Translations under genes and position numbers: made by a program
Notes under the pieces: model-generated
The model's input: the letters and a program-made list of their open reading frames with translations, nothing else
The model's database searches: none
What the model was told of the DNA's origin: nothing
Source of the DNA: Rugosimonospora acidiphila
GTDB taxonomy: Bacteria; Actinomycetota; Actinomycetes; Mycobacteriales; Micromonosporaceae
Assembly: GCF_039543385.1 (NCBI RefSeq)
Contig: NZ_BAABJQ010000061.1
Span: 1-14,186, forward strand
Reading direction: 5' to 3'
DNA length: 14,186 nucleotides
Shown here: in pieces, positions 1 through 5,964 of the stretch
Layout: every line of letters starts with the position of its first letter
How positions within the stretch are numbered: position 1 is the stretch's first letter

Positions 1-1040
1 GCGCGCCTCGCGGCGCCCCACCGCCTGGCCTCGGGCGACCGCCCGGTCGCGGCCCGCGGAGGCGTCGCGGTGAGCGGGGTCGCGGGGGGCGGCGGCCAGG
101 CCTGGCGCACGCCGAGCGAGGCGAGCACCATGCCCACGGCCACGATGGCCAGCCACAGCACGCCCAGCGCGGCGCCCGGGCCGCTGGTCGTGCCGCCGGA
201 GGTCTCCCACACCTGCACCGCGAAGACCGACGAGGCATCCCGTACCGAGCCGGGCACCATAATCAGGATCAGGTCGAAGGTGCGCGAGGTGGCCAGCGCG
301 ACCAGGGCGAAGACCACCGCGACGGTACGGCGTACCAGCGGCTGCCAGCGGGCGTCCCGGAAGACGTCGAGCCGGGTACCGCCGTAGGCGCGCACGGTGT
401 CGGCCAGGCTGGCCGGGATCGCGTCCAGGGCAGCCCGGAACACCACCACGGCCAGCCCGACCCAGGCCCACACGAAGGCCGACATCAGCGACACCGTGAT
501 CAGGGTGGGCCCGAGGAAGCTGGGCGCCCGGCCGAGCACCCAGCCCGCCAGCGCGGTGGCCGTGCCCCGGCCCGGGTCGGGGTCGTACATCAGCCGGAAC
601 ACCACCCCGGCGACCACCAGCGGTACCGCGATCGGGGGCAGCAGGATCAGCCGCACGAGCCGGCCCTCGTACGTGCGCCGGGAGGCGCTGGCCAGCAGGT
701 ACCCGAGGACGGTCACCACCGCCGGAACCACCAGGGCCCACAGCACGGTGCGTCCGATCACCGGCCAGGGCAGCGCGAAGTTGGCCAGCCCGACGAACGC
801 GCCGTTGTCCGCATCGATCACGCTGGCCTGCAGGGTGCGCGCCACCGGCCACAGCACCAGCCCGCACAGCAGCAGCGCGGCCGGCAGCAGCAGGACCGAG
901 GCCGGCCCGGCGGCCGGGTACGCGCGGCCCCGCCGGGCCGGCCCGACGTCGTCGAGCAGCACCAACTCGCCGAGCAGCGGCTCGCCCGGCGCCGGCGCGG
1001 CCCCGGGCGGCGCACCGGTGGTCGACGGTCTTCCGGTCAC
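1..1040 (-). CDS. Sugar-type ABC transporter permease (MalF/UgpA-like), 3' end outside window
   Basis: Integral membrane subunit of an ABC importer, probably for a sugar or oligosaccharide. 346 codons are visible and the frame is still open at the left edge. The start is a GTG at 1040 whose GTGA overlaps the stop of the solute-binding gene, indicating coupled translation. About six hydrophobic segments can be read near residues 46-68, 98-117, 129-150, 178-202, 238-262 and 289-311. Between segments 4 and 5, residues 206-235 form a degenerate EAA loop (AIPASLADTVRAYGGTRL), the contact site for the ATPase. The N-terminus has a Pro/Ala-rich cytoplasmic stretch of about 45 residues. After segment 6 the frame continues for at least 35 residues rich in Pro and Arg. 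A normal permease of this type ends at this point, so it has either a long tail or a fusion to a second permease. Family call is firm; substrate is inferred from the partner protein only. Confidence 0.85.
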   Translation of the reverse strand, partial: MTGRPSTTGAPPGAAPAPGEPLLGELVLLDDVGPARRGRAYPAAGPASVLLLPAALLLCGLVLWPVARTLQASVIDADNGAFVGLANFALPWPVIGRTVLWALVVPAVVTVLGYLLASASRRTYEGRLVRLILLPPIAVPLVVAGVVFRLMYDPDPGRGTATALAGWVLGRAPSFLGPTLITVSLMSAFVWAWVGLAVVVFRAALDAIPASLADTVRAYGGTRLDVFRDARWQPLVRRTVAVVFALVALATSRTFDLILIMVPGSVRDASSVFAVQVWETSGGTTSGPGAALGVLWLAIVAVGMVLASLGVRQAWPPPPATPLTATPPRAATGRSPEARRWGAARR

Positions 1041-2329
1041 GGCAGACCGCCCGCCTGCCGGGCCGCCTGGTTCAGCGCCCTGGTCGTCGCGTCGATCACG
1101 CCGGCACGGTCCGCGTTCCGGGCGGTCACCGCACGGAAGAAGTCCTGCAGGATGCGCCAGATCCCCACCCCGTCCGCGCCGGTGAACGAGCCGACCAGCC
1201 GGTCGGACAGGTCGAAGCGCAGCACTTTCGCGTCGCGCATCTCCTGGGCCAGGCGCCGCCGCAGCGTGTCCGGATACCGGTCGGGGCTGACCCCGAGGTT
1301 CGGCGACAGGTACCCGCCAGCCTTGATCCACGGCTCGAACGACTGCGCGTCGACCAGGTACTGGACCAGATCCTGCCCACGCGGCGAACCGTGCAGCACC
1401 ACCGCCGCGTCCCCGCCCACCACCAGCGGTTGAACCCCGTTCACGCTCGGGAACCGGAAGGTCTGTGGCTCCGGTGTCCCGGGCTCGCGGAAGGGCGCCG
1501 CGTACGCCTGCACGAAGTCCGCCTCGAACACCATGCCGGCCCGCCGGCTGGTCACCTCGATCACTGACTCGTCGAACTGCGTCAACAGGGCCCGGCCCGG
1601 ACCGCCGATGAAGGCGCCGGGCAGGCTCCACAGCTCGGCGAGCAGGTTCAGGCTGTCCCTGACCGGAGGCTCGCCCCAGCGCGGCCGGCCCGAAGACAGG
1701 GCATCGTAGAAGTTGGGCGGCGCGAGGCAGGCCAGCACGTTCTCCAGCCAGTCGGTGAGCACCCAGCCGTCCGCCGCGCCGACGGCCAGCGGCGCCGGGG
1801 TGGAGCCGCCGGCCCGACCCATCCGACCGACCAGGTCCTTCAGCTCGTCCCAGGTGGACGGCGGAGCGTCCACGACGGTGGGTAGGTACCAGAACAGCGA
1901 CTTGAACGCCGCCTTCACCCAGGCGCCGTAGAGCACGCCCTTGTGCCGCAGCAGGTCGCTCCAGCCCTCGGCGTAGTGGCCGGCCAGTTTCTCCGGCAGT
2001 GGGGTCAGCCAGTCGCGCTGGGCGTAGTCGGTGACCAGCCCCGGCCGGGACAGGATGGCGACGTCCGGGCTGGTGCCGGCGCGGTGCCGGGCACGCAGGA
2101 AGGCGTCGATGTCGTCGCCCGCGCTGACCACCTCGACCGGGTGCGGATACCCGCGCAGCACCGCGCGGAACTCGTCCAGTTCGACGCTGCTCCACACCAC
2201 CGCGACCTGGGTCGCCTGGCCCGACGAGGCGCAGGCCGCGCCGGCCAGCATGGACAGCCCGCCGATCCCGGCGGCGCGCAGCACGCCGCGCCGGCTCACC
2301 GTGGCGCCCCCGCCGGGCGGCCGCGCCAT
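1037..2329 (-). CDS. ABC transporter solute-binding lipoprotein, Tat-type signal (carbohydrate family)
   Basis: Extracytoplasmic binding protein of the same importer, 430 aa, normal for sugar-binding proteins of the MalE/UgpB class. The N-terminus has a twin-arginine motif (SRRGVLR, residues 12-18), a hydrophobic stretch and a Cys at 33 after LAGAA. This suggests a Tat-exported lipoprotein, though the lipobox is imperfect because position -3 is Gly. Typical family segments follow: VAVVWSS, SPDVAILSRPGLVTDYAQ, an aromatic hinge segment AAFKSLFWYLPTVVDAP and STWDELKDL. The ATG at 2329 overlaps the stop of the ATP-binding gene (TGATG), which fixes the start. The frame stays open upstream to 3016 but that part is a shadow of the ATPase gene. 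Downstream the stop overlaps the permease GTG. The ligand cannot be told from sequence. Confidence 0.88.
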   Translation of the reverse strand: MARPPGGGATVSRRGVLRAAGIGGLSMLAGAACASSGQATQVAVVWSSVELDEFRAVLRGYPHPVEVVSAGDDIDAFLRARHRAGTSPDVAILSRPGLVTDYAQRDWLTPLPEKLAGHYAEGWSDLLRHKGVLYGAWVKAAFKSLFWYLPTVVDAPPSTWDELKDLVGRMGRAGGSTPAPLAVGAADGWVLTDWLENVLACLAPPNFYDALSSGRPRWGEPPVRDSLNLLAELWSLPGAFIGGPGRALLTQFDESVIEVTSRRAGMVFEADFVQAYAAPFREPGTPEPQTFRFPSVNGVQPLVVGGDAAVVLHGSPRGQDLVQYLVDAQSFEPWIKAGGYLSPNLGVSPDRYPDTLRRRLAQEMRDAKVLRFDLSDRLVGSFTGADGVGIWRILQDFFRAVTARNADRAGVIDATTRALNQAARQAGGLP

Positions 2330-2949
2330 CACGCCACCGCCTCGACCCGTACCTGCGCCGGGATCTCGGCCAGCACCGCCGGGTGCGCGGAGCAGACCAG
2401 CACCGACACCCCGGGCGCGCCCGGCGGCGAGACCAGCGGCACCAGGTCGTCGAGCCGCTCCGCGCCGGTGGCGTCGGGCAGGTCCAACACCATCACCTCG
2501 GGCAGGCAGGCCGCCGCCCGGGCCAGCGCCACGCGCACCCGCTGCGCCTGTGACACCTGGTGCGGCCGCAGGTCCAGGGTGCCGCGCAGCTCCAGCCGCT
2601 CGATCACGGTCTCCACCCAGTCGCGCGAGACGTCGTGCACCAGTTCCCGGCGGCGCAGCCCGTACTCGATGTTGCGCAGCACGGTCAGGTGCGGCAGCAG
2701 GGCCGCGCCGGCCGGCACGTAGCCGATCTGCCGGCGCGGCGGCGGAAGGTCGGTGACGTCCCGCTCGCCGACCCAGATCCGCCCGGACCTGGGCGCGGCC
2801 AGCCCGGCCACCACCCGGGCCACCGCCCGGCTGGTTCCGGCGGGGGCCACGATCGCGCCGAGTTGGGCGGGCGCCACCTGCGTGGACACCTCGACCAGAC
2901 CCCGGGGCGCGGCAACTGTCAACTGATGGAGTCGTAGCGCTTCGATCAC
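2329..2949 (-). CDS. Degenerate ABC transporter ATP-binding protein (pseudo-ATPase)
   Basis: 206 aa with the overall layout of an ABC nucleotide-binding domain, but key residues are lost. The Walker A equivalent (residues 35-43) reads APAGTSRAV instead of GPSGxGKST, so Lys becomes Arg and Ser/Thr become Ala/Val. The Q-loop (GYVPAGAALLPHLTV, 76-90) has Ala for Gln. The signature (132-136) is VSQAQ, not LSGGQ. Walker B (VMVLDLPDA, 152-160) has Leu for the catalytic Glu. The switch His is shifted or missing (CSAHP, 186-190). Flanking parts such as RVRVALARA are well kept, so it is not random decay. It lacks the C-terminal TOBE domain of MalK/MsiK proteins. It is the first gene of the operon and overlaps the binding-protein start (TGATG). 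The GTG start abuts a GGAG with no spacer; an in-frame stop lies just upstream, so no earlier start exists. It is probably unable to hydrolyse ATP. Actinobacterial sugar importers commonly share a separate ATPase (MsiK), so transport may use one encoded elsewhere. Confidence 0.8.
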   Translation of the reverse strand: MIEALRLHQLTVAAPRGLVEVSTQVAPAQLGAIVAPAGTSRAVARVVAGLAAPRSGRIWVGERDVTDLPPPRRQIGYVPAGAALLPHLTVLRNIEYGLRRRELVHDVSRDWVETVIERLELRGTLDLRPHQVSQAQRVRVALARAAACLPEVMVLDLPDATGAERLDDLVPLVSPPGAPGVSVLVCSAHPAVLAEIPAQVRVEAVA

Positions 2950-2964
2950 CTCCGGTAGCGCTGA

Positions 2965-2993
2965 ACGTTAACCATCGGTACATGCCTCTGCAA
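2965..2993 (-). promoter_or_regulatory. Candidate promoter of the ABC operon
   Basis: On the minus strand TTGCAG (2993-2988) is followed after 17 bp by TAACGT (2970-2965), which fits the TAnnnT -10 pattern. Transcription would start about 10 nt before the GTG at 2949, giving a very short leader. The -35 box matches only TTG of the consensus, so this is tentative. Confidence 0.35.
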
Positions 2994-3050
2994 CCCCAGC
3001 CTGGACGACGTGTCAAGCGGCGGTGTCAGCGCGCCGGGGCGAGGCCGGGC

Positions 3051-3596
3051 TCACGGTCCGTGGTCGCGGCCGATCCGGTGCGCGGGGACCCGGTCGGTGA
3101 GCCACACGCCGTTGGCTGCGAGGTAGAAGGCGTGGCCGTCGCGGTGCGCGCCGGCGGCGTCCACCCGCAGCACGACCGGGTCGCCGCGGCGGGCGCCGAC
3201 GGCGGCGGCGGTGCGCGCGTCCCCGGACAGGTGGACGTGGGTACGACGGCCGGGGCGCAGTCCCTCGGCGAAGATGCCCGGCAGGACGCGCGCCACCGTG
3301 CCGTGGAACAGCACGGGCGGCGGCGCCTGCGCGGCCAGCCCCAGCTCGACCGGGATGGAGTGCCCCTGGGCCGCCCGGATCCGGCCACCGCGCAGCTCGA
3401 AGCGCCGCTTGTCGCTGCCGGCGACCAGCATGTCGAGCCCGGCGCGGGTCAGCGGCCGACCGCGACGCGCCAGCGCGGCGAGCAGGACGTCCACGTCGAT
3501 CCACCCGGCCCCGTCGAGGGTCACGCCGATGGCGCCCGGATCGTGGCGCAGCACGTAGGCCAGGAAGCGGCTGTCGGCGACCGACGGCGGGGTCAC
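3051..3596 (-). CDS. kptA: RNA 2'-phosphotransferase (Tpt1/KptA family)
   Basis: Transfers an internal RNA 2'-phosphate to NAD+, releasing nicotinamide and ADP-ribose 1'',2''-cyclic phosphate (known for the Tpt1 family). 181 aa, the usual family length. The N-terminal winged-helix lobe has SRFLAYVLRHDP (9-20) and GWIDVDVLLAAL (31-42). The NAD lobe has RIRAAQGHSIPVEL (72-85), LFHGT (96-100), THVHLSGDARTAAAVGARRG (119-138) and PVVLRVDA (140-147). The Arg-His-Arg-Arg set can be matched as R17, H18, R74 and R136, so the enzyme should be active. The GTG start at 3596 lies in GTGA overlapping the LysR stop. A longer in-frame start at 3653 would lie inside the regulator and add no family sequence. 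Bacteria lack the eukaryotic tRNA-splicing route that makes 2'-phosphates, so the physiological substrate is unclear. Co-expression with a LysR regulator is unusual. Confidence 0.9.
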   Translation of the reverse strand: MTPPSVADSRFLAYVLRHDPGAIGVTLDGAGWIDVDVLLAALARRGRPLTRAGLDMLVAGSDKRRFELRGGRIRAAQGHSIPVELGLAAQAPPPVLFHGTVARVLPGIFAEGLRPGRRTHVHLSGDARTAAAVGARRGDPVVLRVDAAGAHRDGHAFYLAANGVWLTDRVPAHRIGRDHGP

Positions 3597-4450
3597 CCGC
3601 GCACCAGGTACTCGACGAGGTCCGGCCGCTCGGCGTGGCGCGCGGCGCGCCACGCCGCCCAGTAGCGGACCGCCGGAAGGTCGACCACCGGCACGGCGAC
3701 CAGCCCGTCGGGCGGCGGCACGCAGCCGTTGACGATGGTGGCCCCGACACCCAGGGCGGCGAGCTGGACCAGCAGGTCCCAGCCGTCCGCCTCGGCCACC
3801 GGGCTCCAGGACACCCCGGCGTCGAGCAGGGCGCGCTCCAGCGCCCTGCGGTGCGGCCGGTCGGGCGGCGGCACCACCAGGCCCAGGCCGCCGAGGTCGG
3901 CCAGGCGCAGCCGGTCACGCCGGGCCAGCGGATGGGCCGAGTCGACCATGAGCACCTGGGGGTACTCGGCGATCTGGACGGACTCGAGCTGTCGCGGCGG
4001 CGGATCGTAGCCGACGACGGCGACGTCGGCCCGGCCGGCGGACAGGGCCGCCACCGCCGCGTCCCGGTCGGCGACCAGCACCGCGACCCGGCGGCCCGGC
4101 GCGCTGACCCGGCGCACGGCGTCGGGGATGACCCAGCGCAGCGCGCCCCGACCGGCCGCCACGGTCAGGGTCGACGGGGCCTCACGCAGGTCGCGCAGGA
4201 ACTCGTCCAGCCGCCGGGCGTTGTCGGCCGCGAGTGCGGCGAGCCGCTGGCCGGTCGCGGTCAGCACCAGTCGACGCCCGTCCCGCTCGTACAGCGGCAC
4301 CCCGAGCCCGGCCGCGAGCTTGCGAATCTTGACGTGCAGCGAGGGTTGGCTGATGCGCAGCGCCGCGGCGGCGGTGGTGAAGTTGCGGTGTTCGGCGAAG
4401 GCCGCGAACGCGCGCAGCGCGTCGGACTCCAGCAGCTCACGTCCTGCCAT
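3593..4450 (-). CDS. LysR-family transcriptional regulator
   Basis: 285 aa, close to the family norm of about 300. The N-terminal winged helix-turn-helix is at residues 12-66 (LRAFAAFAEHRNFTTAAAAL, then SQPSLHVKIRKLAAGLGVPLY). The remainder matches the two-lobe periplasmic-binding-like effector domain (LTVAAGRGALRWVIPDAV from about 94, GRADVAVVGYDPPP, YPQVLMVDSAHPLARRDRL). It is divergent from the HAD gene across a 69-bp spacer, the classic LysR layout, and its stop overlaps the kptA start by 4 bp. It therefore probably regulates itself, kptA and the HAD gene. A TATAGT box lies 7 bp before the ATG, so the mRNA may be leaderless or nearly so. The effector is unknown. Confidence 0.92.
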   Translation of the reverse strand: MAGRELLESDALRAFAAFAEHRNFTTAAAALRISQPSLHVKIRKLAAGLGVPLYERDGRRLVLTATGQRLAALAADNARRLDEFLRDLREAPSTLTVAAGRGALRWVIPDAVRRVSAPGRRVAVLVADRDAAVAALSAGRADVAVVGYDPPPRQLESVQIAEYPQVLMVDSAHPLARRDRLRLADLGGLGLVVPPPDRPHRRALERALLDAGVSWSPVAEADGWDLLVQLAALGVGATIVNGCVPPPDGLVAVPVVDLPAVRYWAAWRAARHAERPDLVEYLVRG

Positions 4451-4458
4451 AGGCTCAG

Positions 4459-4485
4459 ACTATAGAAGGCTCGGCGAATAATAGT
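4459..4485. promoter_or_regulatory. Inverted repeat and -10 box between LysR and HAD genes
   Basis: ACTAT (4459-4463) and ATAGT (4481-4485) form perfect 5-bp arms around 17 bp, in a strikingly AT-rich patch of an otherwise G+C-rich region. The left arm is part of TATAGT on the minus strand (4464-4459), a near-perfect -10 box for the LysR gene. The right arm overlaps an AATAATAG stretch that could be the -10 of the plus-strand HAD gene. This fits a LysR site controlling both promoters. No strict T-N11-A motif was found. Confidence 0.5.
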
Positions 4486-4519
4486 TCCGGCTGAGGATCG
4501 GCCCGGCCACGCTGGGGTC

Positions 4520-5053
4520 ATGAACGCGAACACCTCGCCACGCGAACCCCGGCTCGGCGTCGACATCGGCCGGGTCATCATCGCCGGCCCGGCCCATTCC
4601 ACGGGTGCGGATACCGCCTTCTTCCACGGCGACGAGGCCACCATGCTGGCCACCCCCGAGGTACCCGACGCGGTGGCGGCCCTCGCCCGCCTCACGGAGC
4701 GCTTCGACGGGCGGGTCTGGCTGGTCTCCAAGTGCGGTCCGAGGATCCAGGCACGGACGCTGCGGTGGCTGGACGCGCACGACTTCTACCGCCGCACCGG
4801 GGTGTCCCCCGACCGGGTGTGCTTCTGCCGGGAACGGGCCGAGAAGCGGCCGTACTGCGAGCGGTTCGGGCTGACCCACTTCGTCGACGACCGGCCCGAG
4901 GTACACGCCGCGATCCGGGGCGCCGTGGAGCACCAGTACTTCTTCGGTCCGCAGCACCTGCCGGTGCCCGGCTACGGGCAGCACGCACCGACCTGGGCCG
5001 ACGCCGAACGGCTGATCGGCTACTCGATCGCGGGCTCGGCGCTCGCCGGCTGA
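4520..5053 (+). CDS. HAD-fold hydrolase-like protein
   Basis: 177 aa, no signal peptide, so cytoplasmic. HAD motifs in order: motif I GVDIGRVI (13-20) with nucleophile D15; motif II VSKCG (69-73) with S70; motif III Lys K109 in RAEKRPYCE; motif IV FVDDRPEV (121-128) with D123/D124. The usual second Asp of motif I (DxD) is Gly here. That also occurs in some HAD phosphatases with a DLG or DIG motif, so activity is plausible but not certain. The cap is small and sits after motif I (HSTGADTAFFHGDEATML). ATG start at 4520 follows a weak GGGG. It is divergent from the LysR/kptA pair, which suggests shared control. Its 3' end overlaps the convergent lipoprotein gene by 34 bp. Substrate unknown: a nucleotide or a small phosphorylated by-product are possibilities, not shown. 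Confidence 0.8.
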   Translation: MNANTSPREPRLGVDIGRVIIAGPAHSTGADTAFFHGDEATMLATPEVPDAVAALARLTERFDGRVWLVSKCGPRIQARTLRWLDAHDFYRRTGVSPDRVCFCRERAEKRPYCERFGLTHFVDDRPEVHAAIRGAVEHQYFFGPQHLPVPGYGQHAPTWADAERLIGYSIAGSALAG

Positions 5054-5679
5054 GCGCTCGCCGTGGCCGTCGGTCGCGCCGCCGCCCACGCGCCGACGCC
5101 CAGCATCCCGGTGTTGCCGAGGTCGATGCCATCGTGCGGCGCCACGGTCTGCGCGGGCTCGCCGGGGGCCGGAACGATCTCCAGGTACGTGCCCCGCGTG
5201 GCGACGACCGTGGCGTCGGTGACCAGGTTGCGCCAGACCAGTGTCGCGGTCGCCCGCTGGCCCGGCGCCAGCGTCACCGGGGCCGGGCTGGCGGTGATGC
5301 CGTTGTCGGTGGTGATGGCCGAGGCCCCGTGGCTGGTCCGGACGTCGAGCGGCTTGCGACCGTCGTCCAGGACCCGGACGGTGGGGTAGCCATTCACCGT
5401 GTACGGCCGCGAGCCGCAGTTGGTCAGGTCGATGGCCAGCGCCCGCAGCCCCATCGCGGCGTCGGGCACGCCCGCCGTCACGGCGAGGCCCGAGCCCGGG
5501 CAGTCCGTGGCGGTGGCCGTCGGCCCGACCGCACCGGCGGCGGCACCGGACGATGTCGGGCCGGGCCGGGTCGGATCGGGCCCCACCTGCCCGGCACACG
5601 AGGCGGTCGCGGCGGCGGCCAGCGCGAGCAGCGCGATGCCGGTCGTCCTCCGGTACACGGTCATGCCACATGGCACCAT
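5020..5679 (-). CDS. Putative lipoprotein, DUF4232-like
   Basis: 219 aa from the ATG at 5679, chosen because GGAG lies 5 nt upstream; an ATG at 5664 gives a more usual short signal peptide but has no ribosome site. A hydrophobic signal (GIALLALAAAATAS) precedes Cys in SCAGQ, so probable lipid anchoring, followed by a Thr/Pro/Ser/Gly-rich linker. The body resembles the actinobacterial DUF4232 domain: DCPGSGLAVTAG, MGLRALAIDLTNCGSRPYTV, GYPTVRVLDDGRKPL, VTLAPGQRATATLVWRN. Function of this domain is unknown. The C-terminal 20 residues are low complexity (Pro, Ala, Thr, Ser) and are encoded where the gene overlaps the HAD gene on the opposite strand. A 21-bp palindrome lies about 50 bp upstream and may control it. 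Confidence 0.75.
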   Translation of the reverse strand: MVPCGMTVYRRTTGIALLALAAAATASCAGQVGPDPTRPGPTSSGAAAGAVGPTATATDCPGSGLAVTAGVPDAAMGLRALAIDLTNCGSRPYTVNGYPTVRVLDDGRKPLDVRTSHGASAITTDNGITASPAPVTLAPGQRATATLVWRNLVTDATVVATRGTYLEIVPAPGEPAQTVAPHDGIDLGNTGMLGVGAWAAARPTATASAQPASAEPAIE

Positions 5680-5727
5680 GCCCGCTCCGGCGCGAGCCCG
5701 GCGGCCCGCCCCGCCGCGAGATGACTC

Positions 5728-5748
5728 ACACTTGCTGTAGACAAGTGT
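5728..5748. promoter_or_regulatory. 21-bp palindrome, likely repressor operator
   Basis: ACACTTG (5728-5734) and CAAGTGT (5742-5748) are perfect 7-bp arms around a 7-bp centre. It lies 49 bp upstream of the lipoprotein start at 5679 and has the size and symmetry of a site for a dimeric regulator of MarR, TetR or GntR type. It also partly overlaps the start of the channel-like remnant, so it could be a leftover of that gene's promoter region. No cognate regulator gene adjoins it. Confidence 0.45.
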
Positions 5749-5880
5749 TTCGCCCACGCGTGGGCCACCATCGTGCCGCTGCTGATCACCGCCACGGCGG
5801 CGTACGCGCTGTCCACGCTGCTGCTCAGGCGTTCGATCCTGACCGAGAAGATAGCCCGGCGAGGGCTGCACCTGACCCGG
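5749..5880 (+). pseudogene. Remnant resembling ClC chloride channel end of membrane domain
   Basis: The plus-strand frame at 5749-5880 encodes about 44 residues, including TIVPLLITATAAYALSTLLL followed by RRSILTEKIARRGLHLTR. From memory this resembles the last transmembrane helix and following basic segment of actinobacterial ClC-type chloride channel proteins, which normally continue to CBS domains. Neither the rest of the channel nor the CBS domains are present: a stop lies at 5722 and after 5880 the frame runs into hairpins and unrelated sequence. Hence it is called a decayed fragment. A short functional membrane peptide starting at the GTG 5773 (63 codons) is less likely, as its last 20 residues run through the terminator. 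The family match needs a database check. Confidence 0.5.
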
Positions 5881-5882
5881 TT

Positions 5883-5899
5883 CGAGAGCGCCGCTCTCG
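5883..5899. terminator. Small hairpin before the GH3 terminator
   Basis: CGAGAG (5883-5888) pairs with CTCTCG (5894-5899) around a 5-nt loop. It lies just beyond the larger hairpin as read from the GH3 gene and may assist termination. No U-tract. Confidence 0.4.
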
Positions 5900-5908
5900 C
5901 CCAAGACG

Positions 5909-5944
5909 GGTGCTCCCCGCCCGGCGTACCGGACAGGGAGCACC
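5909..5944 (-). terminator. Terminator hairpin after the GH3 gene
   Basis: GGTGCTCCC (5909-5917) and GGGAGCACC (5936-5944) form a perfect 9-bp stem. The 18-nt loop can fold further because CCGG-CGTA-CCGG pairs within it. The hairpin begins 20 bp after the GH3 stop at 5965 on the minus strand. It has no U-tract, as is common in actinomycete terminators. Confidence 0.65.
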
Positions 5945-5964
5945 GGCGGTGCGGTTGGGGGTGA

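Noticed and set aside
70..1185. Plus-strand frames at the left edge
   Set aside because: Low-complexity translations, while the minus strand gives a clear six-segment permease.
2330..3016. N-terminal extension of the solute-binding protein
   Set aside because: The extension reads Arg/Gly/Ala-rich sequence antiparallel in frame to the ATP-binding gene; the Tat signal begins at the ATG 2329.
3597..3653. Longer start for kptA at 3653
   Set aside because: It would lie inside the regulator gene; the GTG at 3596 gives the normal family length.
4451..4519. Strict LysR T-N11-A motif
   Set aside because: No T and A at the right spacing within symmetric arms; only the ACTAT/ATAGT repeat remains.
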